From: Martinezella rhizogenes
GTDB lineage: Bacteria; Pseudomonadota; Alphaproteobacteria; Rhizobiales; Rhizobiaceae
Assembly (NCBI RefSeq): GCF_007002745.1
Contig: NZ_SGNY01000006.1
Span: 310,001-374,000, forward strand
Length of the DNA stretch: 64,000 bases
Reading direction: 5' to 3'
Below the pieces are notes generated by a model that had not been told where the DNA came from, ran no database searches, and saw only the letters and a program-made list of their open reading frames with translations. The position numbers were made by a program, and so were the translations under genes. This document shows positions 1-9,713 of the stretch, in pieces (positions within the stretch are counted from its first letter, which is position 1; each line of letters opens with the position of its first letter).

Positions 1-1090
1 GCACAACGAAATCCGCATCGGAACCGGGCAGGAGTTTCCCCTTGGCCGTCGCACCGATGGCTTCTGCCGGATAAGCGGAGGCCATTCTCAAGGCCTCCTC
101 CAGCGGCGTGTTCATTTTCTCATGCATGAAGCGGATGCAGGACAGCATGTCGATATCCGCCCCCGCCAGCGTGCCATCGGCAAGCGTCAGGCGTCCGCCA
201 TTGCGATAGACGCGCCGGCCGTTCAGTTCGAAGCCGTCATCATCCGTGCCGATTGTGGACATGGCATCGGTGACAAGGAAGATGCGGGCCGGGCCGTTCT
301 TGGCGCGCAGCGCAATGCCGATCGCGGCTGGATCGACATGGAAACCATCGGCGATCAGCCCGCAATCCAGTTTTCCGTTCGAGAGTGCGGCTCCCACCAG
401 CCCCGGTTCACGATGGCCAAGCGGACTCATGGCGTTGAAGAGATGGGTCACCATGGAAGCGCCGGCATCAGCATAGGCCGTCGCCACATCGAGGCCTGTG
501 TCGGTGTGGCCGAGGCTGACGACGATGCCGGCTTTTCGGAGCGCTGCAACCTGCTCCCAGGTCACGTTTTCCGGGGCAATGGTGGTCAGCACGAAGGAAA
601 GTTCGGCCTTGCAACGGGTCAGAACCTCAAGATCGTCTTCCTCCATCTTGCGGATCAGCGCCGGATCATGGGTGCCCTTGCGTGCGACGGAAAGATGCGG
701 ACCCTCGAAATGCAGGCCGAGGAAACCCGGCACATGCGCCTTGTCGGCGGCGATACCCGCCTGTGCTGCTTTGGAGGTCACATCCGGCCGGTCGGTGATG
801 AGCGTGACCATCAGCGCCGTGGTGCCGAATTTTGCGTGGGCTGAGCAGATCCGGGCGATGCCATCCACATCCGGCTGGTTGTTGAACATGACCCCGCCGC
901 CGCCATTGACCTGAAGGTCTATGAAGCCCGGCGCGATCAGCAACCCGTTCGCATCAATCACTTCGGCTTCGGCGGGCACCTTGTCTGAGATGTCGGTGAC
1001 ATGTCCGTCACTGGTCAGCAGTACCTTGCCATCATGCCAGGCGGCGCCATCGAAAATGCGGGCGCCGACAAATGCCTTTATGCCACTCAT
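1..1090 (-). CDS. nagA: N-acetylglucosamine-6-phosphate deacetylase NagA (3' end beyond window)
   Basis: This enzyme removes acetate from GlcNAc-6-P to give GlcN-6-P in the cytoplasm. I translated the leftward frame from ATG at 1090; about 363 codons are present and the C-terminus lies outside the window. It shows the NagA amidohydrolase signatures: APGFIDLQVNGG near residue 55, LHFEGPH carrying the metal-binding Glu, THLFNAM and LVTDAMS with the catalytic Asp. Its start codon overlaps the stop of the SIS-isomerase gene as ATGA (1087-1090), so the two are translationally coupled. The neighbour should convert its product to fructose-6-P. The family assignment is firm. Confidence 0.95.
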   Translation of the reverse strand, partial: MSGIKAFVGARIFDGAAWHDGKVLLTSDGHVTDISDKVPAEAEVIDANGLLIAPGFIDLQVNGGGGVMFNNQPDVDGIARICSAHAKFGTTALMVTLITDRPDVTSKAAQAGIAADKAHVPGFLGLHFEGPHLSVARKGTHDPALIRKMEEDDLEVLTRCKAELSFVLTTIAPENVTWEQVAALRKAGIVVSLGHTDTGLDVATAYADAGASMVTHLFNAMSPLGHREPGLVGAALSNGKLDCGLIADGFHVDPAAIGIALRAKNGPARIFLVTDAMSTIGTDDDGFELNGRRVYRNGGRLTLADGTLAGADIDMLSCIRFMHEKMNTPLEEALRMASAYPAEAIGATAKGKLLPGSDADFVV

Positions 1091-2109
1091 TGGGTTTCCG
1101 TTACCTTCTTCAATGCCACCGGTGCATCCGGGTTGAAGCCGCGCGCGCGCGACAATTGCTCGATGAAGCCGTAAAACGGTGCGATCAGCAACAGGGCATC
1201 GGTCAGCGGGTGGTTGGTCTCGACGAAGGGCAGGGGCTTGGCCGGGCTGCCTTTTGCGGATGTGACGAAAACATTTGCGCCCTTATGGGCAAGATTTGCG
1301 GCGATATCCGTCACCGAAGTCTCGGCGCGGTCGCGTGCGGCAAAGGCGATGACCGGGAATTTCGGTGCGACCAGCGAGACCGGGCCATGCATGACCTCCG
1401 CCGACGAATAGGCTTCGGCATGCAGTTCGCAGGTTTCCTTGCATTTCAGCGCGGCTTCTGCGGCAATGGCAAGGGCGGGGCCACGGCCCAGCATATAAAG
1501 CGATTCTTCGCCCTTCACCGCCTCGGCGATCTGGCTCCAGTCGAGCGCAACGGCTCTTGCGAAATTTTGCGGCAGGGCGCTGACGGCCTTGGCGAGCAGG
1601 TTGTCTTCCGTCCATTCGGCAAGGATTGCGAGGCCAGCAACGATGGAGTTGACGAAGGATTTGGTGGCGGCAACAGCCTTTTCCGGTCCTGCCTGGATGT
1701 CGATGGCCTGATTGGCTGCATTGCCAAGCGGAGAGGGCAAGGTGTTGACGAGAGAGACGGTGAGTGCACCGCCCTTGCGGGCACTTTCCGCCAGGGCAAC
1801 AATATCAGGGCTTTTGCCGGACTGAGACACGGCGAAGGCCGCCGCCCGTTCCAGCCGCAGTTTCGTCTGGTAGATGGAGGCGAGTGAGGGCCCAAGCGAC
1901 GCCACCGGCAGCCCGGTCTGCAATTCGATCGCATATTTCAGGAAGTGCGCGGCGTGGTCGGAGGAACCCCGCGCAATTGTGACGATAACGGCTGGATCGC
2001 GGGCCTTCAGCTGGCTGCCGGCTTCCTGAAAATCATTTTTCGCATTGTCCAGCAGACGGGCGACGGCATCGGGAATCTCGTTGATTTCCTGGCGCATCAG
2101 GGTTGTCAT
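1087..2109 (-). CDS. SIS-domain glucosamine-6-phosphate deaminase/isomerase (NagB-II/GlmS-C type)
   Basis: This is a 340-residue protein made of two SIS domains, like the isomerase half of GlmS without its glutaminase domain. It has ARGSSDHAA and SQSGKSPD in the first domain, and GRGPALAIAAEAALKCKE with HAEAYSSAEVMHGP in the second, where the catalytic Glu/His/Lys region lies. Such proteins act as alternative GlcN-6-P deaminases (NagB-II) or AgaS. Beside nagA the likely reaction is GlcN-6-P to fructose-6-P plus ammonia. I chose ATG 2109 because AAGGA lies about 10 nt upstream; a GTG at 2139 overlapping the regulator's stop is the alternative. The exact substrate is inferred from context. Confidence 0.88.
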   Translation of the reverse strand: MTTLMRQEINEIPDAVARLLDNAKNDFQEAGSQLKARDPAVIVTIARGSSDHAAHFLKYAIELQTGLPVASLGPSLASIYQTKLRLERAAAFAVSQSGKSPDIVALAESARKGGALTVSLVNTLPSPLGNAANQAIDIQAGPEKAVAATKSFVNSIVAGLAILAEWTEDNLLAKAVSALPQNFARAVALDWSQIAEAVKGEESLYMLGRGPALAIAAEAALKCKETCELHAEAYSSAEVMHGPVSLVAPKFPVIAFAARDRAETSVTDIAANLAHKGANVFVTSAKGSPAKPLPFVETNHPLTDALLLIAPFYGFIEQLSRARGFNPDAPVALKKVTETQ

Positions 2110-2135
2110 CGTTTCGTGTCCTTGATCGGTGTGTT

Positions 2136-2891
2136 TCACTCTGAGGTCATCGTCAATTCGGCGACGAGGTCATAGGCGTCGCTGCGGTAAAGGGCGCGGG
2201 ATATTTCCATGAGCCGCCCGCTTTCCAGATAGGCCATGCGCTGAACGGACAGCGCGGCGGAGCCCGGCGGAACGCCCAGCAGCAGCGTTTCCTCATCCGT
2301 GAGATTACGGGCGGAAATGCGCTGAATGGCACGGACGGGGCGAATGCCGTTTTTCTCAAGCTCCAGATAAAGCGAGTTCTCGACCAGCTGCGGGTCGGGC
2401 AAGAGATCACCGGGCAGGCTCGTCACTTCGAGCGCAATCGGCTGGTCATTGGCAAGGCGCAGACGGGTAAGCCGCGCCACCATGGCGGATTGGGAAAGGC
2501 CGAGCGCCATCATCTCGTCGCCGGTCGGATAGAACAGACCCCTGTCCAGCCAGCGCGTGCTTGCGGCCATTCCCCGCCGGCGCATGTCTTCCGTAAACGA
2601 GGTAAGCTTGGTGAGTGGCTGTTGCATGCGGGTGATGGGCTTGACGACGAAGGTGCCGGAGCCGTGCCTGCGGACCAGCAGGCCGTCGCGCACCAGATCA
2701 TCGACCGCCTTGCGTACCGTTACTCGGCTGACACCGGCGCTTTCGGCAATGTCCCGCTCGGGCGGCAGGGCGTCACCATGTTTCAGGCGGCCGCCATTGA
2801 TGGCGTCTTCAATCGTCTGACGCAGTTTCAGGTAGAGCGGGCCGCCGCCTCCCGATTGCAGGTCATCCAGATTAAGCACTGCCCCGTTCAT
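2136..2891 (-). CDS. GntR/HutC-family transcriptional regulator of the nag operon
   Basis: The 251-residue protein has an N-terminal winged helix (KLRQTIEDAI...LPPERDIAESAGVSRVTVRKAVDDL) and a C-terminal UTRA effector domain, as in NagR/YvoA and HutC. UTRA domains commonly bind sugar phosphates such as GlcN-6-P or GlcNAc-6-P. As the first gene of the GntR-SIS-nagA operon it probably represses its own transcript and perhaps the divergent transporter operon. ATG 2891 is preferred over GTG 2909 because AGAGG precedes it at a proper distance. Effector identity is inferred. Confidence 0.88.
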   Translation of the reverse strand: MNGAVLNLDDLQSGGGGPLYLKLRQTIEDAINGGRLKHGDALPPERDIAESAGVSRVTVRKAVDDLVRDGLLVRRHGSGTFVVKPITRMQQPLTKLTSFTEDMRRRGMAASTRWLDRGLFYPTGDEMMALGLSQSAMVARLTRLRLANDQPIALEVTSLPGDLLPDPQLVENSLYLELEKNGIRPVRAIQRISARNLTDEETLLLGVPPGSAALSVQRMAYLESGRLMEISRALYRSDAYDLVAELTMTSE

Positions 2892-3328
2892 CCATAACCT
2901 CTGTCGCACCTAATGTGCCAATTCTGGCTATACCATACGCGCCATAATCGGCAATACCAAAATAGAACCATTAACGAATTTGTACGATTAATAAGGGTTT
3001 TATTCGATAGTTTGCCGAATAATGAGGCCTTATGCGTGAAATTCACCCATTAACCAAAAAAATTTTCCGGTTGCAGATATTGCTCTAGACGATTGGCATT
3101 TTTTTGGTATTGTTTTCGCAACGGTGATCGGTGGCGCCCTGTTGCGCATCCGTATTGCTGGGAAAAATCGGCTTCCGGTCCTGGGTTGGGCGTGCGAAAT
3201 CGAATTTAACTTGACCGTCGTGAAAATTAATTTCATCGTGGCAGGCAATTATCGCAGATAACTGAATGGCCAACGTAGAAATGGTCGCTTCTGCGAAAAT
3301 GAATTACGAATGAACAGGGAACAAGTTC
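2892..3328. promoter_or_regulatory. Divergent control region between the nag operon and the sugar-ABC operon
   Basis: This is a 437-bp, comparatively AT-rich stretch without a convincing gene. It must hold promoters for both divergent operons. It contains a near-palindrome TGGCTATACCA (2925-2935) just upstream of the regulator gene. It also holds an exact 10-bp inverted pair, CAATACCAAA at 2952-2961 and TTTGGTATTG at 3103-3112, about 150 bp apart. These share a GGTAT/ATACC core and are candidate operators for the GntR protein. Assignment to that regulator is inference. Confidence 0.4.
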
Positions 3329-4510
3329 ATGAAAGTGGGAATTATCGGACTCGGATTCCGTCTCGGTTATCTGGGCTACGTTTTTCATGAAATCGACAAG
3401 GATTTCGAGATCGTCGGTTATGTCGATCCCGCACCGGCTGGTCTGCCGGGTCTGCAGGAAAAGGGCATTTCGGTCGGCAAGGCGTATGACAGCCCCGAGG
3501 AGCTGATCGCCAACGAAAAATTCGATCTTCTGATGATCGGTTCGCCGAACCATATGCATCTGGAGCATATCCGCCTCGGGCTCGAAGCCGGTTGCACCAT
3601 CTTCAGTGAAAAGCCGATCGTGGTCAGCATCGAGGAAAGCCTTGAGCTTGCCCGATTGCTCAACAAGCATGGCCACGAGCGGCTGCTGGTCGGCCTTGTG
3701 CTGCGTTATTCGCCGCTCTATCGCGATCTGCGGGCCGCGCAGGCCGAAGGCAAGCTGGGCGATGTCGTCTCCATCGAGGCCTCGGAACATATTCCGCCCT
3801 ATCACGGCGCGTTCTTCATGCGTGACTGGCGGCGCTATGAGCATTATTCCGGCTCCTTCATGCTGGAAAAATGCTGCCACGATCTCGATCTTTATAATGG
3901 TGTCGTCGGTGCGCGGCCGCGGTTCGTATCGAGCTTCGGTGGCCGCAAAAGCTTCACGCTTGCCAATGCTCCGCAAAATGACGGTATCAACGACATGGAA
4001 GTCTACCACCGCAAGCCGAGCGGCTGGATGGGTTCCGAAAAGGTCTTCGACAGCGACGGCGACATCATCGATTACCAGACGGCGATCGTTGAATATGAAA
4101 ATGGCGCGTCGCTTGCGTTCCATACCAATCTCAACGTTCCCGACGATTTCCGCCGCTTCTGCGTGATCGGCGCCAAGGGCATGGCGGAGGGCGACTTCGT
4201 GCGCGGCTTCCTCAACGTGCACAATGCCCGGACCAACGAAAAGACCGTGGCCAAGACCTATTCGGCAGCCACCACGCTCTCGCAGCATTATGGCGCCGAC
4301 GAGCAGATGGCAGAGGATGTGATCGCCCATATCGTCAAGGGCGAGCCCTTGCCGGTCTCCGCGCTCGATGCGATCGAGGCCGGCATTCTGGCGCTTGCCA
4401 TGGACGAGGCACGTCACGGCCGCAAGGTGGTGGACCTCAAGCCGGTCTGGGATGAATATGACTTGGCGCTCCACGGGCAGCCAAAATCCTCCGCCGTGAA
4501 ATCGGCTTAA
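3329..4510 (+). CDS. Gfo/Idh/MocA-family NAD(P)-dependent oxidoreductase
   Basis: The 393-residue protein starts with a Rossmann segment (MKVGIIGLGFRLGYLG). It carries the family's EKP motif (FSEKPIVV, about residue 94) and the substrate-side motif GSFMLEKCCHDLDL with the catalytic Lys/His. Family members oxidise or reduce sugars, inositols and amino-sugar derivatives. It is the first gene of the rightward transporter operon, 12 bp before the first permease, so it probably acts on the imported sugar. The substrate cannot be read from sequence. Confidence 0.88.
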   Translation: MKVGIIGLGFRLGYLGYVFHEIDKDFEIVGYVDPAPAGLPGLQEKGISVGKAYDSPEELIANEKFDLLMIGSPNHMHLEHIRLGLEAGCTIFSEKPIVVSIEESLELARLLNKHGHERLLVGLVLRYSPLYRDLRAAQAEGKLGDVVSIEASEHIPPYHGAFFMRDWRRYEHYSGSFMLEKCCHDLDLYNGVVGARPRFVSSFGGRKSFTLANAPQNDGINDMEVYHRKPSGWMGSEKVFDSDGDIIDYQTAIVEYENGASLAFHTNLNVPDDFRRFCVIGAKGMAEGDFVRGFLNVHNARTNEKTVAKTYSAATTLSQHYGADEQMAEDVIAHIVKGEPLPVSALDAIEAGILALAMDEARHGRKVVDLKPVWDEYDLALHGQPKSSAVKSA

Positions 4511-4522
4511 GGGGGCGCTGCG

Positions 4523-5407
4523 ATGGATGCGAAACGCAGCGCGGTCATCTTCGCCTGGCTTCTTCTTCTGCCGGCGCTTTTATACATCACGGTTATCGTT
4601 GCTTATCCGCTCGTTGATACCTTCATCCTGTCGTTTACCGATGCGTCGCTCAGAAAAACGACGAATTGGGTGGGTTTCATCAATTACGAGAAAATCTTCA
4701 ACGCGACCTTTGCCGATGTCATCACGCGGACCTTTGTCTGGACGTTCTTTTCCGTCTCGATAAAGATGATCATTGGCACATTTGGTGCTGTGCTCCTGAA
4801 TTCGGCCGTTCCCGGCCGGGCGCTGTTCCGTATCCTGACGATGCCACCATGGATCGTGCCGATGGCTATCGGCATCTTCATGTGGGGCTGGATGTATAAC
4901 GGCCAATTTGGCATGATTTCCGGCGTGCTGCAGAATCTCGGTCTGGTAAACGGCCCGGTCGCGTTCCTCGCCTATGGCAACACGGCCTTCTGGGCGACGA
5001 TCATCACCGACGTGTGGATCGGCGTGCCGATGGTGACGCTTTATCTGCTGGCGGCAATTCAGGCCATCCCGCAGGACCTCTATGAGGCGGCGTGGACGGA
5101 CGGCGCCAGCCGTGCTTACCGCTTCCGCCGCATCACGTTGCCGCTGATGCTGCCCGCCATGATCACCATGTCGATGATCTCGCTGATTTCGACCTTCAAT
5201 TCGTTCGATATCATCTGGATCCTGACGCAGGGCGGCCCGACCGGCCAGACGACGACCATGATCATCGATACCTATAAAACGGCGATCGGCTCTTACAAAT
5301 ACGGTGAAGGTGCGGCCCGCGCCGTACTGATCTGCATCTTCCTGTCGATCTTCACCTACTTCTACTTCCGCATCACCAGCCGTATCTCGCAGGAGGCCAG
5401 CCGATGA
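4523..5407 (+). CDS. Sugar ABC transporter permease 1 (CUT1, MalF-like)
   Basis: This 294-residue inner-membrane protein has about six predicted membrane segments, beginning with a hydrophobic stretch at residues 9-30. The EAA loop that docks on the ATPase is present (EAAWTDGASRAYRFRRITLP). It overlaps the next permease by ATGA at 5404-5407, so the two form a heterodimer pair. Binding protein and ATPase genes follow in the same operon, completing a CUT1 importer. Given nagA and GH20 nearby, an amino sugar or its oligomer is the likely cargo (inference). Confidence 0.9.
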   Translation: MDAKRSAVIFAWLLLLPALLYITVIVAYPLVDTFILSFTDASLRKTTNWVGFINYEKIFNATFADVITRTFVWTFFSVSIKMIIGTFGAVLLNSAVPGRALFRILTMPPWIVPMAIGIFMWGWMYNGQFGMISGVLQNLGLVNGPVAFLAYGNTAFWATIITDVWIGVPMVTLYLLAAIQAIPQDLYEAAWTDGASRAYRFRRITLPLMLPAMITMSMISLISTFNSFDIIWILTQGGPTGQTTTMIIDTYKTAIGSYKYGEGAARAVLICIFLSIFTYFYFRITSRISQEASR

Positions 5408-6261
5408 CCGACAAAAATGCGATGATCAACCGCTACAGGTGGTATGAAATGGTCGGGATTTATTGCGGCATTGCCGTATTCCTGACCTTCGTGCTGGCGC
5501 CCTTTGTGGAAGGTTTTCTGGTTTCGCTGAAACCGCTCAGCCTGCTTTTCTCCTCGCCCTACAAGTTCTGGCCGCAAAACGGGTCCTTCGAGGCCTACCG
5601 GACCATGTGGGTCAGCGTTCCCGGTTTTGCCCGGTATGTCTTCAACTCCTTCTTCATCTCGACGATCTCAACCATCATCGTGCTCCTGCTGGTGGTGCCG
5701 GCATCCTATGCCTTTGCCCGGTTCCAGTTTCGCGGGCGTGGACAGCTGCTGGGTGCGTTTCTCGCAATCAACATGTTTTCGGGCGCCGTTCTGCTGATCC
5801 CGCTTTACCGGCTGATGCGCAACATGGGTGTGCTGAACACCTATCTGGCGATGATCATTCCCGGCGCTGCCTTCCTGATCCCCACCGCGATCTGGCTGCT
5901 GCGCACCTATATGCTGCGCATTCCGCGGGAGCTGGAAGAGGCGGCCTATGTGGACGGCGCGAGCTATTTCTACACTTTCCGCCGGATCATCCTGCCGCTG
6001 GCGATGCCGGGCATCGCCGTCGTCTCCATCACCACCTTCATCGGTGCTTACGCCCAGCAGTTCATCTTCGCGCTCACCTTCAATTCCAAGACCGAATATA
6101 TGCCGCTGCCCATCGGCCTGTTTGCCTATTTCGGTCGTCAGGAAGTCATCTGGAATGAGTTGATGGCGGCCAGCTTCGTCGGCATCGCGCCGGCCATGGT
6201 CGTGATCTTCTTCATGCAACGATATCTCGTCAGCGGGCTCACCGCCGGCGCGGTGAAATAA
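5404..6261 (+). CDS. Sugar ABC transporter permease 2 (CUT1, MalG-like)
   Basis: This is a 285-residue polytopic membrane protein. Its EAA loop reads EEAAYVDGASYFYTFRRIILP around residue 180. Its start overlaps the stop of permease 1 (ATGA), typical of coupled translation of the two membrane subunits. The binding-protein gene follows after 38 bp with its own GGGAG ribosome site. MalG-type permeases of this length are standard in rhizobial CUT1 systems. Confidence 0.9.
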   Translation: MTDKNAMINRYRWYEMVGIYCGIAVFLTFVLAPFVEGFLVSLKPLSLLFSSPYKFWPQNGSFEAYRTMWVSVPGFARYVFNSFFISTISTIIVLLLVVPASYAFARFQFRGRGQLLGAFLAINMFSGAVLLIPLYRLMRNMGVLNTYLAMIIPGAAFLIPTAIWLLRTYMLRIPRELEEAAYVDGASYFYTFRRIILPLAMPGIAVVSITTFIGAYAQQFIFALTFNSKTEYMPLPIGLFAYFGRQEVIWNELMAASFVGIAPAMVVIFFMQRYLVSGLTAGAVK

Positions 6262-6299
6262 ACAACAACCGGAACGACCACCAAAACGGGAGACTAATT

Positions 6300-7532
6300 A
6301 TGGCACTGAAACATTACGGATTGGCGCTTTGCGCATTCGCATTTGCCGGTTCCACTGCCCTTACCACGGTGACGGCACATGCCGCCGACAAGGAGATCAG
6401 CTGGATCTATTGCGGCGACAAGATGGACCCCATCCATGAAAAATACATCAAGGAATGGGAAGGCAAGAATGCCGGCTTCAAGGTTGTTCCGGAGGTCGTG
6501 GGCTGGGCGCAGTGCCAGGACAAGGCAACGACGCTCGCTGCCGCCGGCACCCCGGTCGCCATGGCCTATGTCGGTTCGCGCACGCTGAAGCAGTTCGCGC
6601 AGAACGATCTCATCGTTCCGGTGCCGATGACGGAAGACGAAAAGAAGACCTATTACCCCAACATCGTCGACACGGTCACCTTCGAGGACACGCAGTGGGG
6701 CGTGCCGGTCGCATTCTCGACCAAGGCGCTCTACTGGAACAAGGATCTGTTCAAGCAGGCCGGTCTCGACCCCGAAGTGCCGCCGAAGACCTGGGCTGAA
6801 GAAATCGCCTTCGCCAAGCAGATCAAGGAAAAGACCGGCATTGCCGGTTATGGTCTGCCCGCCAAGACCTTCGACAACACCATGCACCAGTTCATGCACT
6901 GGGTTTATACCAATAACGGCAAGGTCATCGACGGCGACAAGATCACCGTCGACAGCCCGCAGGTCGTTGCAGCCCTCACGGCTTACAAGGACATCACGCC
7001 TTATTCCGTCGAAGGTCCCACGGCCTACGAGCAGAACGAAATCCGCGCCATCTTCCTTGATGGCAAGGTTGGCATGATCCAGGCCGGTTCGGGTGCTGCA
7101 ACCCGCCTGCAGGAAACCAAGATCAACTGGGGCATTGCCACGCTGCCGCTCGGCCCCGAAGCCAAGGGTCCCGGCACGCTGCTCATCACCGACAGCCTTG
7201 CGATCTTCAAGGGAACCGGCGTGGAAGAAAAGGCGACCGAATTCGCCAAGTTCATCACTTCGCCCGGCCCGCAGGGCGAATACGAGTTGCAGGGCGGCGC
7301 TGGCCTCACCCCGCTGCGTCCGTCGGCCAAGGTTGATGAATTCGTCGCCAAGGACCCCTTCTGGAAGCCGCTGATCGACGGTATCGCCTATGGTGGTCCC
7401 GAGCCGCTCTTCACCGATTACAAGGGCTTCCAGGATACGATGATCGAGATGGTGCAGTCTGTCGTTACCGGCAAGGCGACCCCGGAGGATGCCGCGAAGA
7501 AGGCCTCCGCCGCCCTCGAGCAGTATAAATAA
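6300..7532 (+). CDS. Sugar ABC transporter substrate-binding protein (family 1)
   Basis: The 410-residue protein has a Sec signal peptide (hydrophobic residues 8-25, cleavage near AHA-AD at about 29), so it is periplasmic. The fold is that of extracellular solute-binding family 1: a WAQCQDKATTLAAAGTP region near the N-terminus and GVPVAFSTKALYWNKDLF for the ligand cleft. It sits between the permeases and the ATPase. An 11-bp stem-loop just after its stop may raise its mRNA abundance over the flanking genes. Ligand unknown; the context suggests a GlcNAc-containing sugar. Confidence 0.9.
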   Translation: MALKHYGLALCAFAFAGSTALTTVTAHAADKEISWIYCGDKMDPIHEKYIKEWEGKNAGFKVVPEVVGWAQCQDKATTLAAAGTPVAMAYVGSRTLKQFAQNDLIVPVPMTEDEKKTYYPNIVDTVTFEDTQWGVPVAFSTKALYWNKDLFKQAGLDPEVPPKTWAEEIAFAKQIKEKTGIAGYGLPAKTFDNTMHQFMHWVYTNNGKVIDGDKITVDSPQVVAALTAYKDITPYSVEGPTAYEQNEIRAIFLDGKVGMIQAGSGAATRLQETKINWGIATLPLGPEAKGPGTLLITDSLAIFKGTGVEEKATEFAKFITSPGPQGEYELQGGAGLTPLRPSAKVDEFVAKDPFWKPLIDGIAYGGPEPLFTDYKGFQDTMIEMVQSVVTGKATPEDAAKKASAALEQYK

Positions 7533-7545
7533 TCCACAATTCGAC

Positions 7546-7572
7546 GGTTGCGGGCGCAGGTCGCCCGCAACC
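7546..7572 (+). terminator. Intercistronic stem-loop after the binding-protein gene
   Basis: GGTTGCGGGCG and CGCCCGCAACC form a perfect 11-bp stem with a 5-nt loop, beginning 14 nt after the stop codon. No U-tract follows, so it is more likely an mRNA-stabilising or partial-termination hairpin than a full terminator. Such hairpins commonly follow binding-protein genes. Confidence 0.7.
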
Positions 7573-7719
7573 TCATGAATTCGCCGCGAGAATGCCTGCC
7601 GCTGTGATGGAAGGGGCTTCTCATGTTTTTCAACGGTTCCGGTAAGACGCGGTTTTCCCCATGTCTCGGAACGTCTCTGAACGCAGCCTGATGTCGGCTG
7701 GTGACGGGAGAGGCAAGTT

Positions 7720-8832
<1,113 letters not shown>

Positions 8833-8933
8833 AGGGCAGGAACCGGGCCATGAAATCTGTTTTCCCGTGCCCGGCTGTTTCTGACGCGATGCATCTGCGG
8901 CGGTTTTCTGTTGTCGCCGCCAGACGAAAAAAC

Positions 8934-8958
8934 AACGCCGGGCTTTCGGCCCGGCGTT
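8934..8958 (-). terminator. Rho-independent terminator of the SnoaL-like gene
   Basis: A 10-bp perfect stem (AACGCCGGGC/GCCCGGCGTT) with a 5-nt loop. Read leftward it is followed by TTGTTTTTT, placing it just downstream of the gene ending at 8985. Confidence 0.85.
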
Positions 8959-8984
8959 CGCAACGTTCCCGCATGTCTGCTCTA

Positions 8985-9470
8985 TCAGGGCATGGGATTG
9001 GGCATGTAACCGGTGAAACCGCTGATCTTCCAGCGTCCTTCGTGCAGCCGGCAATAATAGAGCGTCTGCCATTTCATGACGTCGAAGCTGCCATCGGCCT
9101 TACGAAGCCCGCCGTTGAACTTCTTGCGAACCAGCGCCGTTTCGCCTTCCACTTCGATCTCTTCCAGCGTGGTGGTGGTGAAGATGGCGCCTCTTGGGTC
9201 TTCGGCAAATTGCTGGGTTTGAAAATCCTTGGCCTGTTTCAGCCACTCGTCGCGATAGGCGGCGAGCGACGGGAAGGACAGGCGCCAATTGTCCGGGTTA
9301 GTCTCACGATTGGCGTTGATGCCGAGAAAGCCGTCCTCGACGAAATCAGCCGCAACCTGCGACCAGTCGGCGGCGAGGAAGGCATCGATGTCCCGCGTCA
9401 CCAGCATTTCCCAGATCGAATGGCGGGCGGTGTCTGTTTCGGCAAAGGGGTTTTTGAATGGATCGCGCAT
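8985..9470 (-). CDS. SnoaL/NTF2-like conserved protein
   Basis: This is a 161-residue soluble protein with a probable cone-shaped alpha+beta-barrel fold. The N-terminal helical part (SIWEMLVTRDIDAFLAADWS) and the C-terminal strands (KWQTLYYCRLHEGRWKISGF) resemble SnoaL/NTF2-like small-molecule enzymes or binding proteins. It has no signal peptide. It stands alone on the minus strand between the ABC operon and the RpiR regulator and has its own terminator. I do not recognise a specific function; a role in the surrounding sugar pathway is only suggested by position. Confidence 0.7.
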   Translation of the reverse strand: MRDPFKNPFAETDTARHSIWEMLVTRDIDAFLAADWSQVAADFVEDGFLGINANRETNPDNWRLSFPSLAAYRDEWLKQAKDFQTQQFAEDPRGAIFTTTTLEEIEVEGETALVRKKFNGGLRKADGSFDVMKWQTLYYCRLHEGRWKISGFTGYMPNPMP

Positions 9471-9713
9471 GGTTGTGGTCCGTTGTTGAAATTATTTTCA
9501 GGATTTGGAGGTTTCTCTAGCGCAGATTGTTGGCATATGCTCATCTCGCAATCAACAAAGAAAATCATTTTCAAATCAAGGATGTTCGGCGTGTCGTCAT
9601 CGGGACGGAAGATGGTCGATTCATGGGTATGCACGGTTGACGGGCGTCTTGGATTAGGATGCATCGGTAACGGGGCCAAGCCTTAAGTTTTGGCGGAACG
9701 GAGACCGGTGAAC

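Noticed and set aside
3233..4474. A 413-codon leftward open frame
   Set aside because: It is antisense to the Gfo/Idh gene, which has clear family motifs; the leftward translation does not resemble any protein family.
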